A DNA stretch of 8,849 nucleotides, taken from NCBI GenBank assembly GCA_019113455.1, contig DXHG01000179.1, positions 1-8,849 on the forward strand, read 5' to 3'. Positions within the stretch are counted from its first letter, which is position 1. Every line of letters starts with the position of its first letter. The stretch comes from Candidatus Treponema faecavium (GTDB lineage: Bacteria; Spirochaetota; Spirochaetia; Treponematales; Treponemataceae). Both the position numbers and the translations under genes were made by a program. Below the pieces are notes generated by a model. The model did not search any database and had not been told where the DNA came from. It was given only the letters and a program-made list of their open reading frames with translations. Below are positions 1-5,893 of the stretch, one piece after another.

Positions 1-2
1 CC

Positions 3-860
3 ACTGTACAGATAGATCTTGTGCGTCTCCGCGAAATCCTTGGCAATCTGCTGAGCAACGCAATCAAGTTCACCGACGACGACGGCGTTATAGAGCTTGC
101 CGTATCGGAAACCGTAAAAAACGATTTGTACTCCGAGTACACGTTCCGTGTAAAAGATTCCGGCTGCGGCATTAAGCCTGAAAACATCAATATTATCTTT
201 GAGGCATTTGAGCAGGGACACGACATCAAAAACTACGGCAAAGCCGGTACCGGGTTAGGTTTAAGCATCTGCAAGAGCCTTGTTGAACTGATGAAAGGCA
301 AGCTTGAAGTTAAAAGTGTTGTCGGAGAAGGTTCTGAATTTTTCTTCTCTATTCCGATCTGCTACACGGAAGAAAACGACGAGACGCTTGACAAAAACCG
401 AATGCTGCCCGACCGGTTCAGCGGCTTTAAGGTGCTGCTTGCGGAAGACAACGAGCTCAATCACGAAATCGAGCAGACGCTGCTTGAGACATACGGATTT
501 ATCGTAGACGGCGTTTGGAACGGCAAAGAGCTCATTGAACATTACGAGCTCAAGCCTGATAACTATTTTGATTTTATCCTCCTTGATATACAGATGCCGC
601 TGATGAACGGGCTTGAGGCAACGCGCCGAATACGGCAGTCGGATAAACCTGACGCCAAGACGGTGCCGATTATCGCGATGAGCGCCAACGCGTTTGAAGA
701 AGATATTCAGGAGTCTCGCGAGGCGGGCGTTACCGCGCATATCGCAAAACCGATGGACATCAGCTTCTTATTGCAGACGCTTACGAACCTGTTAAAAGAC
801 AAAAAGAAAACGCTCGCCGAAGACAGCGTTGAGGAGCACGCCGCGCTGCCGAGCGCATAA
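3..860 (+). CDS. Hybrid sensor histidine kinase, C-terminal part (ATPase + receiver); 5' end outside window
   Basis: This is the C-terminal part of a hybrid two-component kinase. The reading frame is open to the left edge (codons from position 3), so the sensor domain and the phospho-accepting His helix lie outside the window. Residues are counted from the GTG at 21, which is not claimed as the start. The HATPase_c domain covers about 1-113, with an N box (NLLSNAIKFT, 9-18), a G1 box (DSGCGI, 46-51), an F-box region (FEAFEQ, 60-65) and a G2 box (GTGLGLSI, 76-83). After a linker of about 20 residues comes a receiver domain (about 136-258), with acidic pocket AEDN (141-144), phospho-acceptor Asp189 in LLDIQMP, Ser221 in AMSANA and Lys243 in AKPMD. 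All key catalytic residues are present, so both modules should be active. No Hpt domain follows the receiver, so phosphate probably passes to a separate Hpt protein. The signal sensed and the target cannot be told. It converges on the MATE gene, 33 bp away, with no clear terminator hairpin between them. Confidence 0.93.
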   Translation, partial: TVQIDLVRLREILGNLLSNAIKFTDDDGVIELAVSETVKNDLYSEYTFRVKDSGCGIKPENINIIFEAFEQGHDIKNYGKAGTGLGLSICKSLVELMKGKLEVKSVVGEGSEFFFSIPICYTEENDETLDKNRMLPDRFSGFKVLLAEDNELNHEIEQTLLETYGFIVDGVWNGKELIEHYELKPDNYFDFILLDIQMPLMNGLEATRRIRQSDKPDAKTVPIIAMSANAFEEDIQESREAGVTAHIAKPMDISFLLQTLTNLLKDKKKTLAEDSVEEHAALPSA

Positions 861-893
861 AGAACCGCACGGCCAGCAGCACCTCTGCCCGAG

Positions 894-2252
894 TCAGTCT
901 TTAACCGGAGCGGCGAGTATCTTTTTGAATCTGAGTGCAAACAGCGTCATCGTGGTTACCGCGGCGGTTATATCCGCCGCGGGTTCCGCAAGGTAAATGC
1001 CGGCAAGGCCGATAAAGCACGGGAGCACATAGGCAAGCGGAATCAGAATAATCACTTTCCGCAGCAGCGCAAGAAAGAGCGATATTTTTGCCTGCCCTAG
1101 ACCGACAAATGCGGACTGGCACGCCGTCTGCCCGCCGAATATCCATACGCCTCCCATAAAGAGCGGCAGCATCCGCGCCGAAACGGCAAGCAGTTCCTCG
1201 TCGCTGGTAAAAATGCGCACCAGCACGTGCGGAAAGAGATTTGCCGCGAGCCAGCCTGCAGCCGTAATGCACAGCGACACGGCAAGCATGATGCGCACCG
1301 TCTGGCGCACGCGGTCTGTTTTTCCGGCACCGTAATTAAAGCTGATAATCGGCTGCGTGCCCTGCGTAAATCCCATCACAGGTACAAACACCAGCTGCAT
1401 GAGACTCTGCAGAATAGTCATCGAGCCGACATACAGGTCGCCGCCGTATTTTTGGAGCTGCGTGTTAAACACTATCACAATAAGGCTTTCGGTAGCCTGC
1501 ATAATAAACGGAGACACGCCGAGCGCCACGATGCGGCCTGCCTGATGCAGGTCAAGCGCGAAATACCTGCGGCGGAGCTTAAACGCGCTGCGCCGCGAGC
1601 ATAAAAAGAGAATCACCCATACGGCGCTCGCCGCCTGCGAAATAACCGTCGCAAGAGCCGCGCCCGTAACGCCCATATCGAAAAGAAATATAAAAATCGG
1701 GTCAAGGATAATATTGAGCACGGCGCCGATAATCACTGACAGCATCGCAGTCTTTGCATGTCCCTGGCACGTGATAAACATGTTCAGTCCGAGCGAGAGC
1801 TGCACAAATATCGTGCCTAAAAGATACACGGAAAGGTACTCAAGCGCGTACGGAATAGTGGCGCTGCTCGCGCCGAACACATATAAGAGCGGCTCCTTGC
1901 ATATCCAGAACACAGCCGTAAGCACAACGGCAAAACACACAAGCAGCGCCGCTGCCGTGCCCAGAATGCGTTCTGCCGCGTCCCGCCGTTCACGTCCCAG
2001 CTCTATCGCCGCAAGCGGCGCGCCGCCTGCACCGGCAAACGCCGAAAACGCCGATATAATCGTGATAATGGGAAACGTCAGGCCGACGCCGGTCAGCGCG
2101 GCTGCACCTTCTTCAGGAATATGGCCGATATACATGCGGTCTACAATATTATAGAGCACATTGATAAACTGCGCAGCGACAGACGGCACGGCAAGCATAA
2201 AAATGAGCTTTGCCGGAGACGCCGTCCCCAGCCATTCTTCTTCTTTTGTCAT
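894..2252 (-). CDS. MATE-family multidrug/cation efflux transporter
   Basis: A 452-residue, very hydrophobic inner-membrane protein of the multidrug and toxic compound extrusion (MATE) family. These proteins export organic cations and drugs in exchange for Na+ or H+. The length and about twelve predicted membrane segments fit the family. The first segment carries the family-type stretch PSVAAQFINVLYNIVDRMYI (residues 23-42); Asp38 sits where MATE proteins often have a functional acidic residue. A Gly/Ala-rich GAGGAPLAAIELGR motif follows (about 74-87). The second half repeats the fold, with SPFIMQATESLIVIVFN at about 248-264. It resembles the MepA-like branch common in Firmicutes and spirochaetes, but the substrate cannot be predicted. 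The ATG at 2252 is supported by an AAAGGA ribosome binding site at 2264-2269. The gene is monocistronic here, divergent from rubrerythrin and convergent with the histidine kinase. No MarR- or TetR-type regulator lies beside it. Confidence 0.93.
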   Translation of the reverse strand: MTKEEEWLGTASPAKLIFMLAVPSVAAQFINVLYNIVDRMYIGHIPEEGAAALTGVGLTFPIITIISAFSAFAGAGGAPLAAIELGRERRDAAERILGTAAALLVCFAVVLTAVFWICKEPLLYVFGASSATIPYALEYLSVYLLGTIFVQLSLGLNMFITCQGHAKTAMLSVIIGAVLNIILDPIFIFLFDMGVTGAALATVISQAASAVWVILFLCSRRSAFKLRRRYFALDLHQAGRIVALGVSPFIMQATESLIVIVFNTQLQKYGGDLYVGSMTILQSLMQLVFVPVMGFTQGTQPIISFNYGAGKTDRVRQTVRIMLAVSLCITAAGWLAANLFPHVLVRIFTSDEELLAVSARMLPLFMGGVWIFGGQTACQSAFVGLGQAKISLFLALLRKVIILIPLAYVLPCFIGLAGIYLAEPAADITAAVTTMTLFALRFKKILAAPVKD

Positions 2253-2263
2253 ATTGTTCTATT

Positions 2264-2280
2264 TCCTTTCAATTATTATA
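2264..2280 (-). promoter_or_regulatory. Candidate -10 element and ribosome binding site of the MATE gene
   Basis: On the minus strand a perfect TATAAT (2275-2280) lies just upstream of the AAAGGA ribosome binding site (2264-2269). No good -35 is found at 16-18 bp: the 17-bp position reads GAATGA. If TATAAT is used, the transcript would start at about 2268, almost at the ribosome binding site, giving a very short leader. The -10 is therefore plausible but unproven. It abuts the left arm of the inverted repeat at 2279-2289. Confidence 0.35.
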
Positions 2281-2412
2281 TACTGACTGTGTGTTTTTCA
2301 TTCGCACACACTGTGCAGCGTCAAACTTGACAGCTTGGAGAGAAGCGGCAAGCCTGTATGTTTACAGCGCTTGCCTGCAATAAAGTAAACGCCGGCGCGT
2401 GCAGTCAGTATA
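2279..2412. repeat. 134-bp segment bracketed by an 11-bp perfect inverted repeat, rich in internal dyads
   Basis: TATACTGACTG (2279-2289) is repeated as its exact reverse complement CAGTCAGTATA (2402-2412). If the outermost TA pairs are read as a target-site duplication, the enclosed unit is 2281-2410 (130 bp) with 9-bp terminal repeats TACTGACTG/CAGTCAGTA. Between the arms lie two short palindromes, GCACA-CAC-TGTGC (2304-2316) and GTCAA-AC-TTGAC (2320-2331), plus the bulged hairpin at 2347-2375. There is no open reading frame of note. It could be a miniature inverted-repeat element, a structured RNA or an operator cluster serving the two divergent genes; the sequence alone does not decide. 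Confidence 0.5.
2347..2375. other. 12-bp bulged hairpin in the MATE/rubrerythrin intergenic region
   Basis: GGCAAGCCTGTA (2347-2358) pairs with TACAG (2363-2367) and GCTTGCC (2369-2375) around a TGTT loop. Only one base, C2368, is unpaired in the stem. A further GC pair (2345-2346 with 2377-2378) can form beyond a bulged T2376. Neither strand has a T-run after the stem, so it is not a standard intrinsic terminator. It could be an RNA structure or a protein-binding dyad. Confidence 0.55.
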
Positions 2413-2419
2413 CCGAATA

Positions 2420-2476
2420 CTTACATAAAAAAACAAGTTGTAGTATACTTTCACATATATTCTTTATACACAGGAG
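2420..2476 (+). promoter_or_regulatory. Candidate promoter and ribosome binding site for rubrerythrin
   Basis: TATACT at 2444-2449 is a five-of-six match to the -10 consensus. CTTACA at 2420-2425 is a four-of-six -35 with an 18-bp spacer. The -10 sits inside an 8-bp palindrome, AGTATACT (2442-2449), which could also be a repressor site. The surrounding DNA is AT-rich. An AGGAG ribosome binding site (2472-2476) lies 9 bp before the ATG at 2486. Peroxide regulators of the PerR type often control rubrerythrin genes, but no clear PerR box is seen. Confidence 0.5.
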
Positions 2477-2485
2477 TTTATTGGT

Positions 2486-3028
2486 ATGAAAGAGTTAAAG
2501 GGAAGTCAGACCGAAAAGAATCTGGAAACCGCGTTTGCCGGCGAGTCAATGGCGCGCAACAAGTATACGTATTACGCGTCGAAAGCCCGCAAAGACGGCT
2601 ATGTGCAGATAGCAGAACTGTTTGAAGAGACTGCCGCGAATGAAAAAGAACACGCGAAAATCTGGTTCAAACTGCTCCACGGCGGAGAGATTGCCGATAC
2701 TGCAGCAAATCTCAAAGATGCGGCTGCCGGTGAAAACTACGAGTGGACAGACATGTACGCCGGTTTCGCACAGACAGCTAAAGAAGAGGGCTTTGATCAC
2801 ATCGCTTCGCTGTTTGAAATGGTCGCCAAGATCGAAAAGTCTCACGAAGAGCGCTATCTGAAGCTCTTGTCAAACGTGCAGAACGGGCTTGTCTTTTCAA
2901 AAGACGGCGACACGCTGTGGCAGTGCAGCAACTGCGGTCATCTGGTTGTCGGCAAAAAAGCGCCCGACGTATGCCCGGTATGCGCGCATCCACAGGCATA
3001 TTTCCAGGTAAAGGCTGAAAACTACTAA
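2486..3028 (+). CDS. rbr: Rubrerythrin (non-haem diiron peroxidase)
   Basis: A soluble 180-residue rubrerythrin, which reduces hydrogen peroxide to water in anaerobes and microaerophiles using electrons from NAD(P)H via rubredoxin-type carriers. The N-terminal ferritin-like four-helix domain (about 1-130) carries the diiron ligands: Glu20 (GESMARNKY), a Glu53-x-x-His56 pair in NEKEH, glutamates 83 and 86 in GENYEW, and a Glu117-x-x-His120 pair in IEKSH. The C-terminal rubredoxin-like domain binds one iron through Cys147, Cys150 (CSNC), Cys163 and Cys166 (CPVC). All metal ligands are intact and the length is normal. The start is set by AGGAG at 2472-2476. It stands alone, with its own candidate promoter and a strong terminator. 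In a catalase-poor spirochaete it is probably a main peroxide defence, which is inference. Confidence 0.97.
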   Translation: MKELKGSQTEKNLETAFAGESMARNKYTYYASKARKDGYVQIAELFEETAANEKEHAKIWFKLLHGGEIADTAANLKDAAAGENYEWTDMYAGFAQTAKEEGFDHIASLFEMVAKIEKSHEERYLKLLSNVQNGLVFSKDGDTLWQCSNCGHLVVGKKAPDVCPVCAHPQAYFQVKAENY

Positions 3029-3037
3029 TTCTGCAGC

Positions 3038-3084
3038 AAAAAAAGAAACGCAGCGCACTTTCTGGTGCCTGCGTTTCTTTTTTT
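3038..3084 (+). terminator. Long intrinsic terminator of rubrerythrin
   Basis: An A-tract arm (3038-3053: seven A, then GAAACGCAG) pairs perfectly over 16 bp with 3069-3084 (CTGCGTTTC, then seven T). An inner GCAC/GTGC stem (3055-3058 with 3065-3068) closes a TTTCTG loop, with C3054 bulged. The hairpin begins 9 bp after the rbr stop and ends in a T-run, as expected for factor-independent termination on the plus strand. The matching A-tract means it could also work on the minus strand. Confidence 0.93.
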
Positions 3085-3111
3085 ACAAATACGCATACAT
3101 TCTAAAACATT

Positions 3112-3948
3112 ATGCAGGTGCTTACACACACAATACAGGCGCCGGCCGATCATACGGGTACGGTATATTCGGCTTCGCTTTCGGTTTACGTATGGGACAA
3201 TTCTGTTGAACTCTATGACGGCAGACTCCGCCCGCTCGTTCTTGTCTGCCCGGGCGGCGGCTACCGCCTCACGTCAGACCGCGAGGCAGACACGATCGCA
3301 AGCCAGTTCTTCGCGATGGGCTTTCATGCGGCGGTGCTGCGCTACAGCGTCGCGCCTGCGCGCTATCCGACAGCACTTGCACAGCTTGCGCTTTCGATGC
3401 GCCTGATTCGCGAGCACGGCGCGCAGTGGTATGTCGATACGGATAACATCGCCGTGCTCGGCTGTTCGGCGGGAGGGCACCTTGCCGCCTGTCTTGCCTG
3501 TTTCTGGAACGAGCCGGAACTGCATACGCTCACGGGCGCGCAGCCAGCGCAGATCCGCCCCAACGCGCAGATACTGTGCTATCCGGTTATCACGTCAGGC
3601 GAGTACCGCCACGAAGGCAGCTTTGCAAACCTGCTTGGCGAAACGGACAGCCCGGAGCTGCGCGCAAAGCTTTCGCTTGAGCGTCAGGTAACGGCGGACA
3701 CGCCGCCGGCGTTTATCTGGAATTCATACACAGATGAGTGCGTACCTGCACAAAACAGCCTGCTCTATGTGCAGGCGCTCTGCGCGCACAATATCAGCAC
3801 GGAATATCACCTGTTCAGCATAGGAGCGCACGGCATCGGTACGGCAACGCCCGTATCAATGTGCAAAGAAGGACGCGGCGTACAGAAAGAGTGTGCGCTG
3901 TGGCTGCCCATGGCGTACAATTGGCTTAACCATGTATGGCGTGTTTAG
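3112..3948 (+). CDS. Alpha/beta-hydrolase esterase (acetyl-esterase / BD-FAE-like)
   Basis: A 278-residue serine hydrolase with no signal peptide, so probably cytoplasmic. An oxyanion-hole motif PGGGY (47-51) replaces the HGGG form. The nucleophile elbow is GCSAGGH (117-123) with Ser119. A likely acid is Asp208 (YTDECVP) and the likely base is His240 (GAHGIG). The layout fits esterases and deacetylases of the Aes/BD-FAE group, which often remove acetyl or acyl groups from sugars or small esters. The true substrate is unknown. The ATG at 3112 has no purine-rich ribosome binding site upstream, and no convincing promoter lies between the rbr terminator and the start. The next in-frame ATG (Met69) falls past the oxyanion motif, so 3112 is kept. 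The message may be leaderless or depend on read-through. The TAG stop overlaps the csrA stop on the opposite strand by 4 bp. Confidence 0.87.
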   Translation: MQVLTHTIQAPADHTGTVYSASLSVYVWDNSVELYDGRLRPLVLVCPGGGYRLTSDREADTIASQFFAMGFHAAVLRYSVAPARYPTALAQLALSMRLIREHGAQWYVDTDNIAVLGCSAGGHLAACLACFWNEPELHTLTGAQPAQIRPNAQILCYPVITSGEYRHEGSFANLLGETDSPELRAKLSLERQVTADTPPAFIWNSYTDECVPAQNSLLYVQALCAHNISTEYHLFSIGAHGIGTATPVSMCKEGRGVQKECALWLPMAYNWLNHVWRV

Positions 3949-4166
3949 GTAAGCAGCTCCGCTAAAGAATCGAACGCAGCGGAAGAAGCCGCCGCCGCCT
4001 GGTTTTCGCGCTGAACAGCATTGAGCACTTCCTGCCGAAATACTTTTACGTGTTTTGGCGCTTCAACACCTATTTTTACTTGCTCGCCGTGGATTTCGAT
4101 AATCGTTACGGAAATATCTTCTCCGATACAGATCTTTTCGTTCAGCTTGCGGGAGAGGATCAGCAT
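3945..4166 (-). CDS. csrA: Carbon storage regulator / translational regulator CsrA
   Basis: A small RNA-binding protein of 73 residues. CsrA dimers bind GGA motifs in mRNA leaders and usually block translation; in bacteria with FliW the chief flagellar target is flagellin mRNA. The start MLILSRK is the family's canonical N-terminus, so the ATG at 4166 is chosen over an in-frame ATG 84 bp upstream at 4250. Leu4, Arg6 and Arg44 (VFRQEV) match the conserved RNA-binding positions, and EAPKHVKVFR is the usual core. Asn55 is present; I recall that in Bacillus this residue is involved in FliW binding. The tail after about residue 56 is Ala-rich and probably flexible. The gene starts within the end of fliW (7-bp overlap), so translation is probably coupled. 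No terminator follows, because its stop overlaps that of the convergent esterase. Confidence 0.96.
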   Translation of the reverse strand: MLILSRKLNEKICIGEDISVTIIEIHGEQVKIGVEAPKHVKVFRQEVLNAVQRENQAAAASSAAFDSLAELLT

Positions 4167-4609
4167 GTGTCCCCCTTTGTTCCGCTCAGCGGATGCGGAA
4201 GCACCTGCTTTATCTTCCAGCGCGAATCGGAAAGCACCGCCTGCATACACTGCCGGTTGCTGATATTGACAATCAGCGGCCCCTGCAGATTAACAGTTAT
4301 ATCGCCTTTGTCGCGCGGGAGCGTAATCAGCGCAAACACGGCGACATCAGAGGGAGAGGAAACGCCTATTTTGGCAAGCTCGCGGTCGTCGATATCCGCT
4401 TCATAGTCCGCACAGACTAAAAACGGATCGACGACAAGAAACGCAAGCGAATCTTTCTGCACCGACTGAAGCCACAGGAACGGTTCATATCCGGTCGGCA
4501 GCAGCACATACTGCGTGTACGATTCAAAACCGAATAATCCCTGCGGTATCGTAAGCAACTGATCATCCGGCACCGATACCGTGCCTAGGGCTTTTGTCTT
4601 TATTTCCAT
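4160..4609 (-). CDS. fliW: Flagellar assembly factor FliW (CsrA antagonist, flagellin-binding)
   Basis: A cytoplasmic protein of 149 residues, the usual FliW length. FliW binds free flagellin. When flagellin is exported, FliW is released, binds CsrA and relieves repression of flagellin translation, so filament supply follows export. Family features are the N-terminal TIPQGLFGFESYTQYVLLP (residues 20-38), the central FLVVDPFLVCADYE (57-70), and FALITLPRDKGDITVNLQGP (91-110) followed by LIVNISN. The ATG at 4609 lies 13 bp after flgL, and its ribosome binding site AGGTGAG overlaps the flgL stop. Its 3' end carries the csrA ribosome binding site and start codon. Adjacency to csrA and flgKL agrees with the partner-switch role known from Bacillus. 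Confidence 0.95.
   Translation of the reverse strand: MEIKTKALGTVSVPDDQLLTIPQGLFGFESYTQYVLLPTGYEPFLWLQSVQKDSLAFLVVDPFLVCADYEADIDDRELAKIGVSSPSDVAVFALITLPRDKGDITVNLQGPLIVNISNRQCMQAVLSDSRWKIKQVLPHPLSGTKGDTC
4170..4176 (-). promoter_or_regulatory. Ribosome binding site of csrA inside the fliW 3' end
   Basis: AGGGGGA on the minus strand lies 3 bp before the ATG at 4166 and within the last codons of fliW. It supports the 73-residue start rather than the 101-residue extension. It contains a GGA triplet, so CsrA could in principle bind its own leader. Confidence 0.7.
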
Positions 4610-4622
4610 ACGCGGAACTCAC

Positions 4623-5873
4623 CTACCGCATATAATTCAGCAGCGAATTCTGATACAGCCGCGCAGCCGTACTGAGTGTTGCCTGCTGCACATACTCCAT
4701 CATTTTCATGTCGGTTACCGCTTTGGTAAAATCAAGGTCTCCTTCCCGCGACACAAGCTTTGTCGCGTTCAGCGCCGTCTGTGCGTTCCGCGCGACATTC
4801 GCCTGCGCGCGTTCGTAGAGCGCGCCGTTTTCGGCAAGGCGCGTCGTAAGATTATTCAGTCCGCTGTCAATGCTGCCAAGCACGCTGCCGCCGATTGCTT
4901 CCGCGTCGCCGCGGAACATTGCGTCCCGCAGCGCAATCACGGAATCGAACAGAGAACCGCCGGTTACGCGCACGGAATCGGCCATGTTGTACGGCGGGCG
5001 CTGATTCAGCCCGGCGTCTTTAATAACGCCCAAATCAGAGAGCACCGTACCGGACACGTCTTCAAGCCAGAGCTGCCGCGCATCCGTTGTCTGCATCACG
5101 ATACCGTGCGTTACAGGGTCTACAGACACTTTCACGGCAGCGCCGGAGTCGTTTATCTTTGCCGCAACGGCATACAGGCTGTCTCCTGCGTGAATGTCGA
5201 TGCGCACCCCGTCTACTGCGATGACGCTGTCGGCCGAAGCAGCAAACGCTGACGCATCGCGCTGTGAAATCAAAAGCTGCGGTTCCGCCCAGAACATGCG
5301 GTTTCCGGCGCGCTGCGTCTGCATAAACGCGCGTTCATCAACTTCAATATTGTTTTCTTCTATTGTACCGTTGTAGCGTACAGCGGAAATTACCGGAGAA
5401 CCGGCGCCGGGGACACTGCCCATTTCCACTTCAAACGGCGTGCCTTTTACCCGAGAGCCTGCAAAGAGTGCCATGCCGTCAGGGCCGACGGCGTTCGCGT
5501 TCTGCACCAGCTCGCCCAAGAGCTCGTCAACTTCCGCCGCCATATTGCGCAGGTCTTCGGGCGTATACGTGCCCGTTGCGCCCGTTACGGCAAGCTCGCG
5601 CAGCCGCTGCACAATCTGCAGCGAATGGTTCATATAGCCTTCAGATATCTGGTACTGGTCGGCAAGCGTCTGCGCGTTTTTGCCAAACTGCTCCATCCGC
5701 GTTGCGTACGACTGGTACCGCACCAGATGCCCCGCTGCGATAGGATCGTCGCGCAGCGACTGAATACGCTGCTGACTGCCAAGCTGATTGTTGGCCGCGT
5801 TCAGCCGCGCCTCCTGAAACCGCAGATTATACTGAACGTTATTATTCATCATGCCTGTGCTGACACGCTGCAT
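4623..5873 (-). CDS. flgL: Flagellar hook-filament junction protein FlgL (HAP3)
   Basis: A 416-residue structural protein that joins FlgK to the filament, which in spirochaetes is periplasmic. It is exported by the flagellar type III system and so has no Sec signal. The N-terminal flagellin-like coiled-coil region (about 1-130) starts MQRVSTGMMNNNVQYN and includes SLRDDPIAAGHL (39-50). The C-terminal partner helix ends in the typical ATLSTAARLYQNSLLNYMR. The middle (about 215-281) holds a flagellin-IN-like module with VIAVDGVRIDIHAGDSL and LWLEDVSG. A middle domain of this kind is familiar from treponemal FlgL as I recall it. The ATG at 5873 has a strong GGAGGA ribosome binding site 8 bp upstream, in the 20-bp gap after flgK. 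The fliW ribosome binding site overlaps its TAG stop. Confidence 0.95.
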   Translation of the reverse strand: MQRVSTGMMNNNVQYNLRFQEARLNAANNQLGSQQRIQSLRDDPIAAGHLVRYQSYATRMEQFGKNAQTLADQYQISEGYMNHSLQIVQRLRELAVTGATGTYTPEDLRNMAAEVDELLGELVQNANAVGPDGMALFAGSRVKGTPFEVEMGSVPGAGSPVISAVRYNGTIEENNIEVDERAFMQTQRAGNRMFWAEPQLLISQRDASAFAASADSVIAVDGVRIDIHAGDSLYAVAAKINDSGAAVKVSVDPVTHGIVMQTTDARQLWLEDVSGTVLSDLGVIKDAGLNQRPPYNMADSVRVTGGSLFDSVIALRDAMFRGDAEAIGGSVLGSIDSGLNNLTTRLAENGALYERAQANVARNAQTALNATKLVSREGDLDFTKAVTDMKMMEYVQQATLSTAARLYQNSLLNYMR

Positions 5874-5893
5874 ATGCTATTCCTCCTGCCGTA

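Noticed and set aside
861..893. Terminator between the histidine kinase and the MATE gene
   Set aside because: The 33-bp gap shows no convincing stem plus T-run on either strand.
1227..1604. Plus-strand frame opposite the MATE gene
   Set aside because: Antisense shadow of a well-supported transporter, with no domain seen.
2431..2470. PerR-type operator upstream of rubrerythrin
   Set aside because: The region is AT-rich and holds AGTATACT, but no 15-bp TTATAAT-N-ATTATAA-like dyad is present.
3065..3406. Plus-strand frame starting inside the rbr terminator
   Set aside because: It begins in the terminator stem and overlaps the esterase in another frame; the Ser/Arg/Ala-rich product matches nothing known to me.
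3958..3983. TCCGCT/AGCGGA dyad after the esterase stop as a terminator
   Set aside because: The stem is 6 bp with a 14-base loop and no T-run, and it lies in csrA coding sequence.
4167..4250. 28-residue N-terminal extension of csrA
   Set aside because: CsrA proteins start at MLILSRK, and a ribosome binding site sits just before that ATG. The extension would simply read through fliW in another frame.
4581..5252. A 223-residue plus-strand open frame
   Set aside because: Antisense to flgL and the start of fliW. The product is Arg/His-rich and low in information, with no ribosome binding site or motif.
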